Shown here: piece after piece, positions 29,847 to 40,746 of the stretch
Layout of the letters: each line of letters starts with the position of its first letter
How positions within the stretch are numbered: position 1 is the stretch's first letter
Source of the DNA: Robertmurraya korlensis
GTDB taxonomy: Bacteria > Bacillota > Bacilli > Bacillales > Cytobacillaceae
NCBI RefSeq assembly: GCF_023715225.1
Contig: NZ_JAMBNS010000001.1
Coordinates: 310,001-374,000, forward strand
DNA: 64,000 bases
Direction: 5' to 3'
Program-made: the position numbers and the translations under genes
Notes under the pieces: generated by a model
What the model was told of the DNA's origin: nothing
Database searches by the model: none
What the model saw: only the letters and a program-made list of their open reading frames with translations

Positions 29847-32042
29847 ATGGCGAATGATCAAGTGTTGACCGCCGAACAAGTCATCGATCGAACGAAGAAA
29901 TATTTAAATGATGAAAATGCTGCATATGTGCAAAAGGCATATGAATTCGCAAAGCATGCTCATCGTGAACAATATCGTAAATCCGGTGAACCGTACATTA
30001 TTCATCCCATACAAGTTGCAGGAATATTGGCTGACTTGGAAATGGACCCAGCTACGGTTGCTTCGGGTTTTCTTCATGACGTCGTTGAAGATACAGATGT
30101 AACCATTGAAGACCTAGCAAAAGAATTTGGTGAAGAAGTTGCCATGCTTGTCGACGGTGTTACAAAACTCGGGAAGATTAAGTATAAATCTCATGAAGAG
30201 CAGCAGGCAGAAAATCATCGGAAAATGTTCGTAGCTATGGCTCAAGATATTCGGGTTATCTTAATTAAATTGGCTGACCGTCTCCATAATATGCGTACGT
30301 TAAAGCATTTGCCAGTCGAAAAGCAAAGACGTATATCAAATGAAACTTTAGAAATTTTCGCACCATTAGCACATCGTCTAGGGATTTCTAAAATTAAATG
30401 GGAGCTTGAGGATACTGCACTTCGTTACTTAAACCCTCAGCAGTATTACCGTATTGTCAATTTGATGAAGAAAAAGCGTGCAGAACGTGAGCAATACTTA
30501 GACGATGTAATAAAGGAAATGCGAGTTAGCCTGGATGAAGTTTTGATTAAAGCAGAAATCTCAGGGCGCCCTAAACATATATATAGCATTTATCGAAAAA
30601 TGGCCATTCAAAACAAGCAGTTTAACGAAATATATGATTTGCTTGCAATAAGAATCGTTGTAAATTCGATAAAAGATTGTTATGCGGTGCTAGGAATCAT
30701 TCATACTTGCTGGAAGCCAATGCCTGGACGATTCAAAGATTATATTGCCATGCCGAAACCAAATATGTATCAATCCCTTCATACAACTGTTATTGGACCT
30801 AAAGGTGACCCATTAGAAGTTCAGATACGAACTTTTGATATGCATGAAATCGCTGAATTTGGTATTGCTGCACACTGGGCGTATAAAGAAGGAAAATCAG
30901 TTAACGAAGGCTCCTCTCTTGAAGAAAAATTAACATGGTTTAGAGAGATATTAGAATTCCAAGATGATACAGCAAATGCTGAAGAGTTTATGGAATCTTT
31001 AAAAATTGATTTATTTTCTGATATGGTGTTCGTATTCACGCCAAAAGGTGATGTATTTGAGCTACCGTCTGGTTCTGTACCAATTGATTTTGCTTATCGT
31101 GTCCACTCTGAAATTGGGAATAAAACAATTGGGGCAAAGGTGAACGGTAAGATGGTGACCCTTGATTACAAGTTGAAAACAGGGGATATTATCGAAATTT
31201 TAACTTCAAAACATTCGTATGGTCCTAGTCAAGATTGGTTAAAGTTAGCTCAAACTTCACAAGCCAAAAATAAAATTCGTCAATTCTTTAAGAAGCAACG
31301 TAAGGATGAAAACGTTGAAAAGGGCCGAGAGCAGGTTGAAAAAGAAATTAAAAGCATGGATTTTGATATCAAGGAAATCTTAACACCTGAAAATGTGAAA
31401 AGAGTAAGTGAGAAGTTTAACTTTTTCCATGAAGATGACTTGTATGCGGCCGTTGGATATAACGGGATCACTGCTCTTCAAGTAGCTAATCGCTTGACGG
31501 AGAAATGGAGAAAGAAGCGAGATCTTGAGCAAGTCAGCACGATTTCTAATGCAGTGTCAGAATTAAAGTCATTCCCTTCGACGAAAAAGAGAGAATCAGG
31601 AGTGAGGGTAACGGGAATAGATAATCTTCTTATCCGACTCTCTAGATGCTGCAGTCCTGTTCCAGGAGACGAGATTGTTGGCTTCATAACGAAAGGCCGT
31701 GGTGTCTCTGTCCATCGTGCGGATTGTTCAAACATCGATACTGAGGATGCCAAGGCTAGACTGATTCCGGTTGAATGGGAAACAGGCTTAAATAATAAAA
31801 AGGAATATAATGTGGACATTGAAATCAGTGGGTATGATCGTCGCGGATTATTAAATGAAGTCCTACAGGCAGTGAATGAAACAAAAACGAACATATCAGC
31901 GGTTGCTGGAAAGTCAGACCGAAACAAGATGGCAACCATCAATATGTCTATTGCTATAAATAATGTTAGTCATTTACAAAAGGTCGTGGAACGTATTAAG
32001 CAAATTCCTGATATATATTCTGTTCGCAGAGTAATGAATTAG
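29847..32042 (+). CDS. relA: Bifunctional (p)ppGpp synthetase/hydrolase Rel
   Basis: Stringent-response enzyme that makes and degrades (p)ppGpp. Domains in order: HD hydrolase ([12 protein letters not shown] and [13 protein letters not shown] pair intact, about residues 50-150), synthetase ([18 protein letters not shown], the RxKD form of bifunctional enzymes, about 210-340), TGS (about 390-450), zinc-finger-like RIS region ([13 protein letters not shown]) and C-terminal ACT (about 655-730). 731 aa. The 220-base upstream gap includes the stem ATCGA/TCGAT around a T9 run (29746-29763) but no clear consensus promoter. Confidence 0.97.
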   Translation: MANDQVLTAEQVIDRTKKYLNDENAAYVQKAYEFAKHAHREQYRKSGEPYIIHPIQVAGILADLEMDPATVASGFLHDVVEDTDVTIEDLAKEFGEEVAMLVDGVTKLGKIKYKSHEEQQAENHRKMFVAMAQDIRVILIKLADRLHNMRTLKHLPVEKQRRISNETLEIFAPLAHRLGISKIKWELEDTALRYLNPQQYYRIVNLMKKKRAEREQYLDDVIKEMRVSLDEVLIKAEISGRPKHIYSIYRKMAIQNKQFNEIYDLLAIRIVVNSIKDCYAVLGIIHTCWKPMPGRFKDYIAMPKPNMYQSLHTTVIGPKGDPLEVQIRTFDMHEIAEFGIAAHWAYKEGKSVNEGSSLEEKLTWFREILEFQDDTANAEEFMESLKIDLFSDMVFVFTPKGDVFELPSGSVPIDFAYRVHSEIGNKTIGAKVNGKMVTLDYKLKTGDIIEILTSKHSYGPSQDWLKLAQTSQAKNKIRQFFKKQRKDENVEKGREQVEKEIKSMDFDIKEILTPENVKRVSEKFNFFHEDDLYAAVGYNGITALQVANRLTEKWRKKRDLEQVSTISNAVSELKSFPSTKKRESGVRVTGIDNLLIRLSRCCSPVPGDEIVGFITKGRGVSVHRADCSNIDTEDAKARLIPVEWETGLNNKKEYNVDIEISGYDRRGLLNEVLQAVNETKTNISAVAGKSDRNKMATINMSIAINNVSHLQKVVERIKQIPDIYSVRRVMN

Positions 32043-32063
32043 AAGGTTAAGGAGTTTACTCTT

Positions 32064-32504
32064 ATGAGAGTGGTTGTTCAAAGAAGCAAAAAAGCTAGCG
32101 TGACAGTAGATGGTCAAACGATAGGGGAAATTACAAAAGGATTCGTTCTTTTGGTCGGTATTACTCACAGTGACACAACGGAGGATGCAAAGTATGTTGC
32201 AGAAAAAATCGTCAATCTTCGTGTGTTTGAAGATCAGGAAGGGAAAATGAATTTATCCTTGTCTCAAGTCGAAGGAGAAATTTTATCCATCTCTCAGTTC
32301 ACCTTATACGGTGATTGTCGCAAAGGGAGAAGACCTAATTTCATGGAGGCTGCCCATCCAGATCATGCTAGTGTGATATACGATCAATTTAATCAATTGT
32401 TACGGGATCAAGGAGTCAAGGTTGAAACAGGTCAATTTGGAGCAATGATGGACGTAGATCTTATTAACGACGGCCCGGTCACATTGATCATTGAGAGCAA
32501 GTAA
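32064..32504 (+). CDS. dtd: D-aminoacyl-tRNA deacylase
   Basis: Editing enzyme that removes D-amino acids (and glycine from tRNA-Ala) from tRNA. Signature [17 protein letters not shown] at the N-terminus, [17 protein letters not shown], and the cross-subunit Gly-cisPro motif in [10 protein letters not shown]. 146 aa. Follows relA by 21 bases and ends at a strong bidirectional terminator. Confidence 0.96.
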   Translation: MRVVVQRSKKASVTVDGQTIGEITKGFVLLVGITHSDTTEDAKYVAEKIVNLRVFEDQEGKMNLSLSQVEGEILSISQFTLYGDCRKGRRPNFMEAAHPDHASVIYDQFNQLLRDQGVKVETGQFGAMMDVDLINDGPVTLIIESK

Positions 32505-32540
32505 AAAGCGAGTTCAAGTGAACTCGCTTTTTTTTTTATT
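32504..32540. terminator. Bidirectional terminator between dtd and the amidase gene
   Basis: AAAAAGCGAGTTC-AAGT-GAACTCGCTTTTT with T10. Confidence 0.92.
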
Positions 32541-34284
32541 TAAAGTATTTTGCTAAACCTTGGTAAATTCCGGTGGCTGCGTTTGCTTGATAGCTCACTG
32601 AATTAACTAATGTTTCTTCCGCAGAATTACTTAAATAGCCTAATTCTAAAAGTACGGATGCACGTTTATTTTCTCTTAACACATGATAATCACCGTAGCG
32701 AACACCACGATCTTTTAGCTTTGTGAAACTTGCAACCTCTTTGCCTACAGCAGTAGCTAAATTTTGCTGATAGTTATGATAATAATAAGAAGTCATCCCA
32801 CGAACCGAGGAGTCGAGAATGCTATCAAAGTGAATGGAAACGAACGCATCTGCTGCATGTGTATGTGACATACCAACCCGTGAGCTTAGCGATAAATACG
32901 AATCCGTATTTCGAGTCATTACTACATTTGCTCCTGCAGTTTTTAGTTTATCGTACAGTAGTTGAGCGGTTTTCAACGTCAAGTTCTTTTCATAACTGCC
33001 TTTAATCCCTGTAGCTCCTGTATCACGACCACCATGACCAGGGTCAATAACTATTACTTTATTTTTTAAGTATTGTTCTGCACCGGGTCTCTCAATTTGC
33101 TGAGAGGCTCCACTTACTGTTACAAGCCATCCCGCTATGAATCCCTTTGATCCATTTTTCAACTGAATTTCGTACCAGTCCTTTTGCACAGAAAGAACGG
33201 TAAAAGTTTCACCGGCATTTGCCCTACTAATAACTGAACTGTTTGTTGTGGCCGATTTTCTGATGTTTGTTCCGTTATAGAGGATCGTTACAGTACTATT
33301 TTCTTCAACATCCACCTTAGTAGTGGTTGAAGACTGTTCCTTGGAAAGATACCAACTAGCAACCCAACCTAATTGATCGTTTGTTAACTTAATTTTTGCC
33401 CAATTATTTTCTTCAGCTAAAATTTCAAATGCTTGTCCTTTTGAAACGGTTCCTACGATTTTACCACTTAAGGAACCTGTACTTCTAACATTCAGAGAAG
33501 TTGCCGTAATCGTCCCAATCACCCCACTAGAAGAGGTTGTGCTGGGTTGATTGGGAACGGAAGGTTGAGAAGAATTAGAGCTAATTTCTACAAACTCTTT
33601 ACTGATCCAAGCAGCTTGTCCATTATATTGTATTTTTACCCAATTGCTTTCCACGCTTAGAATCGAAACCGTGCTACCCTTTTGAAGTTTTCCAAGGATA
33701 TTACCTGATGTGGAGGAAGTAGAACGAACATTTAGATTGTTTGTAGTTACCTTCCCGGTCTGTTGACTACTGCTTGAGCCACCTGTATCGGTTTTTATAT
33801 CCTGGATAAATTCCGATGCCACCCAACCTGTTACAGTAGAGGTTTTAATTTGATGCCAGTTTGATTCTGTTTTAATAATTGTGACAGTAGCGCCTTGAGA
33901 TAAAGTGGATACTACCTTGTAAGAGGTGCTAGGGCCTGATCGAACACGGAGTTGATTCGCTGTAACGATTCCACTCTTTGACGATGAAACTTCACTTGCA
34001 GAATGCTTTTTAACAAGCCAAGCGGCAACCCACCCCTTTTTTCCTGAGGAATTTAAGGATACTTGAATCCAATCCGATTTTTCCTCTATTACAGAAAAAC
34101 GGTCCCCTCGTTTCACCAATTCAAGGATTTTATAACTAAGTCCAGGGCCTTCTCTAACATTTAGCGTGTCAGTTGTAATTTCAACGGTTGGTCCTTCAGC
34201 AAATGCTAAGTCAGGTTTAATGGGTGCTAGACTGCATAAAAGAAGAAACGTTAGAAAAAACAATATGTATTTATTTTTGTACAA
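32536..34284 (-). CDS. yrvJ: Secreted N-acetylmuramoyl-L-alanine amidase with five SH3b domains
   Basis: Cell-wall hydrolase of 582 aa. A signal peptide (KYILFFLTFLLLCSLAPIK to AFAE) is followed by five bacterial SH3 domains, each with an NxR motif (TLNVREGPG, QLRVRSGPS, NLNVRSTSS, SLNVRSTGS, NIRKSATT) and a closing GW[VI]-type strand. The C-terminal Amidase_3 domain has zinc ligands in IDPGHGGRDTGA, SYEKNLTL and SIHFDS, and a catalytic glutamate in LLELGYLSN. Gene position between dtd and hisS matches YrvJ. The SH3b domains presumably bind the wall; which peptidoglycan pool it cuts is not known. Confidence 0.9.
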   Translation of the reverse strand: MYKNKYILFFLTFLLLCSLAPIKPDLAFAEGPTVEITTDTLNVREGPGLSYKILELVKRGDRFSVIEEKSDWIQVSLNSSGKKGWVAAWLVKKHSASEVSSSKSGIVTANQLRVRSGPSTSYKVVSTLSQGATVTIIKTESNWHQIKTSTVTGWVASEFIQDIKTDTGGSSSSQQTGKVTTNNLNVRSTSSTSGNILGKLQKGSTVSILSVESNWVKIQYNGQAAWISKEFVEISSNSSQPSVPNQPSTTSSSGVIGTITATSLNVRSTGSLSGKIVGTVSKGQAFEILAEENNWAKIKLTNDQLGWVASWYLSKEQSSTTTKVDVEENSTVTILYNGTNIRKSATTNSSVISRANAGETFTVLSVQKDWYEIQLKNGSKGFIAGWLVTVSGASQQIERPGAEQYLKNKVIVIDPGHGGRDTGATGIKGSYEKNLTLKTAQLLYDKLKTAGANVVMTRNTDSYLSLSSRVGMSHTHAADAFVSIHFDSILDSSVRGMTSYYYHNYQQNLATAVGKEVASFTKLKDRGVRYGDYHVLRENKRASVLLELGYLSNSAEETLVNSVSYQANAATGIYQGLAKYFK

Positions 34285-34492
34285 GTGTGAATCTCCCTCC
34301 CTGATAAATGGTAAGTAAGGGTATTGATGTATAAGTTTTAAGTACCAACCTCTATAATAAAGGAAGAATTTACATATGTTAATACGATGCGAGTATTTTT
34401 TCCCTAAAAAAAATGAACAATGTTAATTAGCTGAAACTTTTTCTTAAAAAAGGGACAAACTAAAGGGGATATAATAGACGGGGTGATAACAT

Positions 34493-34669
34493 ATGAGATA
34501 TAGTGATAAGGCGTTTTCTACACATGATGGAGATAACCAAATTTTTGGTGTTGACTTTCATGATTTTATCCAAAAAGAAAAAAACTCAAATATGGTAGAG
34601 TTAGCAAGTGAGTTTGGTCTATCGATTCGAGATGTGAAAAAGCTGAAAAAAAGATTAGAGAGATCGTAA
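34493..34669 (+). CDS. Small conserved protein YrzK-like
   Basis: ORF of 58 codons preceded by GGGGTGAT at the right spacing and by TATAAT at 34470-34475. Two halves: GVDFHDFIQKEKNSN and a C-terminal helical segment (MVELASEFGLSIRDVKKLKK) that looks like a helix-turn-helix or sigma-region fragment. Sits between the amidase gene and the hisS leader, where B. subtilis has yrzK. Function unknown; the family name is my recollection of position, not a search result. Confidence 0.7.
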   Translation: MRYSDKAFSTHDGDNQIFGVDFHDFIQKEKNSNMVELASEFGLSIRDVKKLKKRLERS

Positions 34670-34684
34670 GTTTTGTAATATATC

Positions 34685-34713
34685 TTGACATTCTGAATAC
34701 TCGAACGTAATAT
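34685..34713 (+). promoter_or_regulatory. Predicted sigma-A promoter of the hisS-aspS operon
   Basis: TTGACA (34685-34690), 17 bp, TAATAT (34708-34713), just before the T-box leader. Confidence 0.8.
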
Positions 34714-34719
34714 ATAAAC

Positions 34720-35008
34720 TAATATTAAAAGACGAATAACCGTTTGATGGAGCAAAGTAATTAAACTCCCACGTGAAAAGAGAGGAAATGTCAAAAGGCT
34801 GAAAGCATTTCCACATTGTGGCTTAATGAAAGAACACTCCGTAGGCTTCGCTTCGAACAATCATATGATTTAGTAGGAGAGGAACGTTGACAGGCGTTAA
34901 CTGTAAAAGTGGAAGTGGCTTCTTTCTGAGTTGCTTCAATTAGGGTGGCACCACGGGATTTTAACTCTCGTCCCTTGTATGTAATAGTACAAGGGACGGG
35001 AGTTTTTT
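34720..35008 (+). ncRNA. T-box leader, histidine specific, upstream of hisS-aspS
   Basis: Fills the long gap before hisS. The AGTA of the specifier loop is at 34756-34759. The putative specifier CAC (His) is at 34835-34837 in GAACACTCC. The T-box sequence AGGGTGGCACCACGGG is at 34942-34957. The terminator is an almost perfect 17-bp stem (34963-34979 with 34988-35004) and T6. Uncharged tRNA-His should favour the antiterminator and allow hisS-aspS transcription. No overlapping GAC Asp codon is seen in the specifier. Confidence 0.92.
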
Positions 35009-35057
35009 GCATTCTTACGATTATATTTACATAAAAAATAGCTAGGAGGGGTTCCAA

Positions 35058-36338
35058 ATGGCGTTAAAGCTACCAAGAGGAACACAAGATATTCTCCCAG
35101 GAGAAGTTGAAAAATGGCAATTTATTGAAAATGTTGCTAGAGATTTATGCGAGAGATTTCAATATAAAGAGATTCGTACACCGATCTTTGAACATACAGA
35201 AGTTTTTACGAAGGGTGTAGGCGATACAACGGATATTGTCCAGAAGGAAATGTATACGTTTGAGGACCGTGGTGGAAGAAGCTTAACGCTACGTCCAGAG
35301 GGAACAGCAGCTGCGGTACGCTCTTTTGTCGAACATAAAATGTTTGGTTACGCTAATCAACCAGTGAAGCTTTTTTACATGGGGCCGATGTTCCGTTATG
35401 AAAGACCACAGGCAGGGAGATACCGTCAATTTGTCCAGTTTGGTGTGGAAGCGCTTGGTAGTGCAGATCCTGCTATTGATGCAGAGGTAATTGCTCTTGC
35501 TATGAGTATTTATCAATCATTAGGCTTGAAAAGGCTAAAGCTAATTATCAATAGCCTTGGTGACAAAGAAAGTAGAAATGCTCACCGAGAGGCTTTAATC
35601 AATCATTTTTCACCAAGAATTGATGAGTTTTGTGGCGATTGTAAATCAAGACTAGAAAAAAATCCTCTTCGTATTCTTGATTGTAAGAAGGATCGTGACC
35701 ATGAGCTTATGGCTACAGCACCATCCATCCTACAATATTTAAATGATGATTCTAAAAAGTATTTTGATAAAGTTCAACAATATTTAGCTGACCTTGGAAT
35801 TGATTTTGAAGTCGATCCGAATCTTGTAAGAGGTCTCGATTACTACAATCAAACGGCTTTTGAAATTATGAGTGATGCTGAAGGGTTTGGAGCCATTACG
35901 ACTCTGTGTGGCGGCGGACGATACAATGGGCTTGTAGAAGAAAGTGGTGGACCAGAAACTCCTGGTATTGGCTTTGCACTTAGCATTGAACGCTGTTTGG
36001 CAGCACTTCATGCGGAAGGTATTGATCTTCCAGTAACACAGGGAATTGATTGTTTTCTCGCTTCATTAGGGGAGGCAGCCAAGGACTATACCGTAAAGCT
36101 TTTACATGAACTGCGTAAAGCAGGTTTTTCTGCGGAACGAGATTATCTCGATCGAAAAATCAAAGCTCAGTTGAAGACAGCGGATCGCTTACAAGCCAAG
36201 TATGTAGCAGTCCTCGGAGATGATGAACTTCAAGCGAATAAAATCAGCGTGAAGGACATGGAAAGTGGAAATCAAATTGAAGTACCGTTAGATACATTTA
36301 TGGAAGAATTTTCAGCAATTTATAAAAAAGGGAGATAG
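35058..36338 (+). CDS. hisS: Histidyl-tRNA synthetase
   Basis: Class II synthetase charging tRNA-His, 426 aa. Motif 2 ([20 protein letters not shown]), the histidine-specific [14 protein letters not shown] and motif 3 ([19 protein letters not shown], then GFALSIER) are present, with the C-terminal anticodon-binding domain after residue 330. N-terminus [16 protein letters not shown] is typical. First gene behind the His T-box, cotranscribed with aspS. Confidence 0.97.
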   Translation: MALKLPRGTQDILPGEVEKWQFIENVARDLCERFQYKEIRTPIFEHTEVFTKGVGDTTDIVQKEMYTFEDRGGRSLTLRPEGTAAAVRSFVEHKMFGYANQPVKLFYMGPMFRYERPQAGRYRQFVQFGVEALGSADPAIDAEVIALAMSIYQSLGLKRLKLIINSLGDKESRNAHREALINHFSPRIDEFCGDCKSRLEKNPLRILDCKKDRDHELMATAPSILQYLNDDSKKYFDKVQQYLADLGIDFEVDPNLVRGLDYYNQTAFEIMSDAEGFGAITTLCGGGRYNGLVEESGGPETPGIGFALSIERCLAALHAEGIDLPVTQGIDCFLASLGEAAKDYTVKLLHELRKAGFSAERDYLDRKIKAQLKTADRLQAKYVAVLGDDELQANKISVKDMESGNQIEVPLDTFMEEFSAIYKKGR

Positions 36339-36342
36339 GAAT

Positions 36343-38121
36343 ATGTACGGTAGAACGTATTTTTGTGGAGAGGTAACAGAACAGCATATTGGTGAAAGTA
36401 TTACGTTAAAGGGTTGGGTGCAAAGACGCCGCGATTTGGGTGGATTAATTTTTATCGACTTGCGTGACCGTACGGGAATGATCCAAGTGGTGTTTAATCC
36501 AGAGGTTTCACCAGAGGCTCTAGCTTTAGCAGAAAAAATTCGAAATGAATATGTATTGGATATAGTTGGGACAGTTATCGCTAGAGAAGCTGGTACAATC
36601 AATGAAAACCTGCAAACAGGTCGAATTGAAGTACAAGCAAAGCAGGTTACGATCATAAACGAGGCTAAAACGCCTCCATTTACAATTGCAGACCAAACGG
36701 ATGTATCTGAGGATGTTCGCTTGAAATATCGTTACTTGGATCTTAGAAGACCTGCAATGTTTGAAACATTTAAAATGCGTCATCAAGTAACTCAAATTAT
36801 TCGTAACTTCCTTGATCGTGAAGGGTTCCTAGATGTAGAAACTCCAATTCTAACAAAAAGTACGCCTGAGGGTGCACGTGATTATTTAGTACCTAGTCGT
36901 GTTCATCCAGGGGAGTTTTATGCTTTGCCACAATCACCGCAAATATTTAAACAACTTCTTATGGTGGGTGGTTTTGAAAGGTATTATCAAATTGCAAGAT
37001 GTTTCCGTGACGAGGACCTTCGTGCAGATAGACAGCCTGAATTTACTCAAATAGATATTGAAACGAGCTTTATGAGCCAAGATGATATTATTTCCTTGAT
37101 GGAAGATATGATGACTGAAATGATGTCAAAGGTAAAGGGATTGCAAGTGGAGACACCGTTTGAGCGTATGCCATACCAAGAGGCGATGGCACGTTTTGGA
37201 TCCGATAAGCCAGACACTCGTTTTGAAATGGAGCTAGTGGATCTCTCAGAAATCGTGAAGGATTCTAGCTTTAAGGTCTTTGCAGGTGCGGTTTCATCTG
37301 GTGGCCAAGTAAAGGCTATTAATGTGAAGCAGGCTGCGACCAAGTATTCTCGTAAAGATATCGATGCATTAACTGAATTTGTAGCCGTCTATGGAGCAAA
37401 AGGGTTGGCTTGGTTAAAAGCAGAAGAGGACGGACTAAAAGGACCAATCTCTAAATTTATTACCGAAGAAGAACAATCGGCAATAAAGTCTGCGTTATCA
37501 ATTGAATCGGGAGACTTACTTCTATTTGTAGCTGACAAAAAGAGTGTGGTGGTAGATGCATTAGGTGCTCTTCGATTAAAACTTGGAAAAGAGCTTGAAT
37601 TAATCGATCAAAGCAAATTCAACTTCTTATGGATTACCGATTGGCCATTACTAGAGTATGATGAGGCAGATGGACGTTACTATGCGGCTCACCATCCATT
37701 TACAATGCCAGTAAGAGAAGACCTTCACTTATTAGACGAAAATCCAGGTCTTGTTCGAGCACAGGCGTATGATCTTGTACTGAATGGCTATGAGCTTGGG
37801 GGAGGATCTCTGCGTATTTTTGAAAGAGATGTTCAGGAAAAAATGTTCAGTATTTTAGGATTCTCTCCAGAGGAAGCTAGAGCTCAGTTCGGTTTCCTGC
37901 TTGAAGCCTTCGAATACGGAACGCCTCCTCATGGTGGTATTGCTCTTGGGCTAGACAGACTTATCATGCTTTTAGCAGGCAGAACCAATTTAAGAGATAC
38001 GATTGCATTTCCAAAAACTGCTAGTGCAAGTTGTTTATTAACAGATGCTCCGGGTGAAGTGAGCGAGGCGCAGCTTTCTGACCTTCATCTGTCATTAAAA
38101 CGTAATATTTCTGTCCAATAG
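36343..38121 (+). CDS. aspS: Aspartyl-tRNA synthetase
   Basis: Class II synthetase of the bacterial type, 592 aa. N-terminal OB anticodon domain ([21 protein letters not shown]), motif 2 ([16 protein letters not shown]), bacterial GAD insertion (about residues 290-410) and motif 3 ([17 protein letters not shown]). Four bases after hisS, so both are under the His T-box. Whether this enzyme is Asp-only or also charges tRNA-Asn cannot be decided from the motifs alone. Confidence 0.97.
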   Translation: MYGRTYFCGEVTEQHIGESITLKGWVQRRRDLGGLIFIDLRDRTGMIQVVFNPEVSPEALALAEKIRNEYVLDIVGTVIAREAGTINENLQTGRIEVQAKQVTIINEAKTPPFTIADQTDVSEDVRLKYRYLDLRRPAMFETFKMRHQVTQIIRNFLDREGFLDVETPILTKSTPEGARDYLVPSRVHPGEFYALPQSPQIFKQLLMVGGFERYYQIARCFRDEDLRADRQPEFTQIDIETSFMSQDDIISLMEDMMTEMMSKVKGLQVETPFERMPYQEAMARFGSDKPDTRFEMELVDLSEIVKDSSFKVFAGAVSSGGQVKAINVKQAATKYSRKDIDALTEFVAVYGAKGLAWLKAEEDGLKGPISKFITEEEQSAIKSALSIESGDLLLFVADKKSVVVDALGALRLKLGKELELIDQSKFNFLWITDWPLLEYDEADGRYYAAHHPFTMPVREDLHLLDENPGLVRAQAYDLVLNGYELGGGSLRIFERDVQEKMFSILGFSPEEARAQFGFLLEAFEYGTPPHGGIALGLDRLIMLLAGRTNLRDTIAFPKTASASCLLTDAPGEVSEAQLSDLHLSLKRNISVQ

Positions 38122-38128
38122 AGTCATC

Positions 38129-38157
38129 TTGAAACTTATATAAAGGTATGATATAGT
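38129..38157 (+). promoter_or_regulatory. Predicted promoter of 6S RNA
   Basis: TTGAAA (38129-38134), 17 bp, TATAGT (38152-38157), ending about 10 bases before the RNA 5' end. Confidence 0.65.
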
Positions 38158-38164
38158 TTAATCA

Positions 38165-38355
38165 AACATAAGAATCCTGATGTGTTCGTGGTATTACCTA
38201 AAGTTTTGACCAACAGCTTTACTACGGGAGTTTGAGTTTCCGAGTGGCGTAAATGCCTTTGGCTTAGGACTTACAAAAGCTTGGAACAGAACACCCACCT
38301 GCTTATGCGGGATCAAAACGAAGGCATCGAGCGACGGCACGATTGGGATTCTTAC
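38165..38355 (+). ncRNA. bsrA: 6S RNA
   Basis: Non-coding RNA that binds sigma-A RNA polymerase by mimicking an open promoter. Closing stem AAGAATCC (38170-38177) pairs with GGATTCTT (38346-38353); between lie long imperfect stems and a central bubble, typical of 6S. It occupies the aspS-tcdA gap, where B. subtilis carries a 6S gene, and has its own promoter and a downstream terminator. Length about 190 nt fits. Confidence 0.85.
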
Positions 38356-38371
38356 TCTAATTAAATAACCA

Positions 38372-38408
38372 TTACACCCTTATGCCACTATCCGCATGGG
38401 GGTTTTTT
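38372..38408 (+). terminator. Terminator downstream of 6S RNA
   Basis: ACACCCTTATGC-CACTATCC-GCATGGGGGTTTTTT. Confidence 0.78.
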
Positions 38409-38523
38409 GATGTTCTTTATATATCTTTCTTAGACTTGTTTTTGTTTGTGAGTATGGTATAGTCATATCGAGAAAAATAAGTTTGAAACCTATTACATAA
38501 ATATAGATGCTGGAGTGATGAAG

Positions 38524-39291
38524 ATGTTGCACCAATTTTCCCGCAATGAACTTGCGATTGGAAAGGAAGGAATTGATACATTAAAAGGAAGTACAGTTGC
38601 GGTATTAGGAATCGGTGGAGTAGGCTCGTTTTCTGCTGAGGCACTTGCACGTTCTGGTGTGGGACGTCTCATTTTAATTGATAAAGATGATGTTGATATA
38701 ACAAATGTGAATCGTCAAATCATTGCCTTACTTTCCACAGTGGGAAGACCCAAAGCCGACTTGATGAAGGAACGCATTATGGATATCAATCCTGAGTGTG
38801 AAGTCATTTCATTAAAAATGTTTTATACAGAGGAAACGTATGAAGAAATCTTTCAATACGGACTGGATTTTGTAGTGGATGCTTCAGATACTATTTCGTA
38901 TAAAATTCATCTAATGAAAGAGTGTTTAAAGCGAAATATACCAATGATCTCAAGTATGGGAGCAGCTAATAAAATGGACCCGACTCGTTTTCAAATTGCG
39001 GATATTTCAAAAACTCATACGGATCCAATTGCAAAGGTCATTCGCACACGTTTACGTAAGGAAGGTATTAGAAAAGGAATACCGGTAGTTTTTTCAGATG
39101 AAAGTCCAATCGTCATTCGCGAGGACGTTCGAAAAGTAGTTGGGAAAGAGGATGCAGAGATAAGAAAGGCAAAGATGCCGCCTTCTTCGAATGCCTTCGT
39201 GCCATCTGTTGCCGGTCTTATAATGGCGAGCTATGTCATTCGGGAGCTATTAAAGGACATAAAAATTTCTACGGTCAAAGATAGTGAATAG
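38524..39291 (+). CDS. tcdA: tRNA threonylcarbamoyladenosine dehydratase
   Basis: E1-like ATP-dependent enzyme that cyclises t6A37 of tRNA to ct6A (YrvM in B. subtilis). ThiF/MoeB fold with VLGIGGVGSFSAEALARSG (nucleotide loop), LIDKDDVDITNVNRQ and VVDASDTISYKIHL; SSMGAANKMDPTRF is typical of TcdA. GGAG at 38512-38515 fits ATG 38524 (255 aa) better than the upstream GTG or ATG. Confidence 0.95.
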   Translation: MLHQFSRNELAIGKEGIDTLKGSTVAVLGIGGVGSFSAEALARSGVGRLILIDKDDVDITNVNRQIIALLSTVGRPKADLMKERIMDINPECEVISLKMFYTEETYEEIFQYGLDFVVDASDTISYKIHLMKECLKRNIPMISSMGAANKMDPTRFQIADISKTHTDPIAKVIRTRLRKEGIRKGIPVVFSDESPIVIREDVRKVVGKEDAEIRKAKMPPSSNAFVPSVAGLIMASYVIRELLKDIKISTVKDSE

Positions 39292-39297
39292 ATGAGT

Positions 39298-39334
39298 AAA
39301 AACGGACAAGCACACGCCTTGTCCGTTAATTTTT
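39298..39334. terminator. Bidirectional terminator between tcdA and rarA
   Basis: AACGGACAAG, loop CACACGC, CTTGTCCGTT: perfect 10-bp stem with A- and T-rich flanks. Confidence 0.88.
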
Positions 39335-40594
39335 CATCAACTTTTCATAGATGGAAGCAAGTGCTTGCTCAAACTTTCCGGTCTTTTTCGGCTTATAATA
39401 AACCTTCTTTTTTATTTTGTCAGGTAAGTACTGCTGTTTAACCCACCCATTTTCAAAATCATGAGGATATAAGTAATCAATTCCTCTTCCAAGGGAGGCC
39501 GCTCCTTTATAATGAGCATCCTTTAAATGTAGGGGTACTTCACCGCTTAGACCTGCTTCAATATCAGCAATCGCAAGGTCCAACGCTTTATAGGCAGAAT
39601 TAGACTTAGGAGAGAGGCATAGCTCAATAACAGCGTTAGCTAGCGGAATCCGAGCTTCAGGAAATCCTAGACGTTCAGCTGTTTCGATGGCGGCTAGTGT
39701 TCTCGCACCCGCTTGAGGATTGGCAAGGCCAACGTCTTCATAGGCAATAACGATTAATCTTCTACTTATGCTAACTAGGTCACCCGCGACAATGAGTCTC
39801 CCTAAATAATGAAGTGCTGCATTGACATCACTGCCTCGAATTGATTTTTGAAAAGCAGAAAGAACATCGTAATGAGCATCCCCATCGCGGTCATGGGAAA
39901 AGCTCTTCTTTTGTAAGCATTCCTCAGCTATTTCAAGAGTAATGGTAATGGTCCCAAACTCATCAGGTTCCGTAGAAATTATGGCTAGTTCAAGTGCATT
40001 AAGCGAACTCCTCACATCCCCATTAGAAGCACTCGCAAAATGTTCTATTGCTGCGTCCGATATGTGCACATTGTAATTTCCCAATCCTCGGTCATTATCG
40101 TGCAAGGCGTGGTGAATGGCTCTTTTTATTTCCTCAGCCGTTAATGGCTTTAGCTCAAAGATTTGGCATCGACTACGGATCGCTGGATTAATGGCATGAT
40201 ACGGATTGCTAGTCGTTGCTCCAATTAGGACAATGGCTCCATTTTCTAAATGTGGAAGAAGAAAATCTTGCTTTGCTTTATCGAGACGGTGGACCTCATC
40301 CAGTAAAAGAATTACTTTACCGGACATTTTTGCTTCTGCAGCCACCACCTCGAGGTCTTTTTTGTTATTTGTCACAGCATTTAAGGTACGAAAAGCATAT
40401 TTTGTACTACCTGCAATCGCACTAGCAATGGATGTTTTTCCAACACCAGGTGGTCCATAAAGAATCATGGACGAGAGCTGTTTGGCTTTAACCATACGCT
40501 GAATAATCTTTCCTTCACCGACGAGGTGCTGCTGACCAATAATCTCATCAATCGTCCTTGGTCGCATTCGGAAGGCAAGTGGCTTCCCGTTCAT
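39326..40594 (-). CDS. rarA: Replication-associated recombination protein A (RarA/MgsA)
   Basis: AAA+ clamp-loader-like ATPase acting at stalled replication forks. Walker A YGPPGVGKTSIA, Walker B LLLDEVHRLDK, sensor 1 IGATTSNPYHAINPA, then the C-terminal tetramerisation region (RLIVIAYEDVGLANPQA, LSPKSNSAYKALD). The ribosome binding site ACGGAG is two bases from ATG 40600 and eight from ATG 40594, so the latter (422 aa) is preferred. Divergent from the YczE gene. Confidence 0.94.
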   Translation of the reverse strand: MNGKPLAFRMRPRTIDEIIGQQHLVGEGKIIQRMVKAKQLSSMILYGPPGVGKTSIASAIAGSTKYAFRTLNAVTNNKKDLEVVAAEAKMSGKVILLLDEVHRLDKAKQDFLLPHLENGAIVLIGATTSNPYHAINPAIRSRCQIFELKPLTAEEIKRAIHHALHDNDRGLGNYNVHISDAAIEHFASASNGDVRSSLNALELAIISTEPDEFGTITITLEIAEECLQKKSFSHDRDGDAHYDVLSAFQKSIRGSDVNAALHYLGRLIVAGDLVSISRRLIVIAYEDVGLANPQAGARTLAAIETAERLGFPEARIPLANAVIELCLSPKSNSAYKALDLAIADIEAGLSGEVPLHLKDAHYKGAASLGRGIDYLYPHDFENGWVKQQYLPDKIKKKVYYKPKKTGKFEQALASIYEKLMKN

Positions 40595-40659
40595 ATTCAT
40601 CGCTCCGTTTATCGTTTTACCTAAAGGTAACATACGTTCGTGTTATTTGCATACTATTA

Positions 40660-40668
40660 TGCTATAAT
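40660..40668 (+). promoter_or_regulatory. Extended -10 promoter of the yczE-type gene and cymR
   Basis: TGCTATAAT (40660-40668) is a perfect extended -10. No consensus -35 is seen 17 bp upstream. Confidence 0.55.
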
Positions 40669-40746
40669 GTCAAATGTCTATCAAATAAGTCAGGATTTTG
40701 TTAAGATTTACAAGTAACCATTTTTGTTTAGAGGAATTGATTGGTA

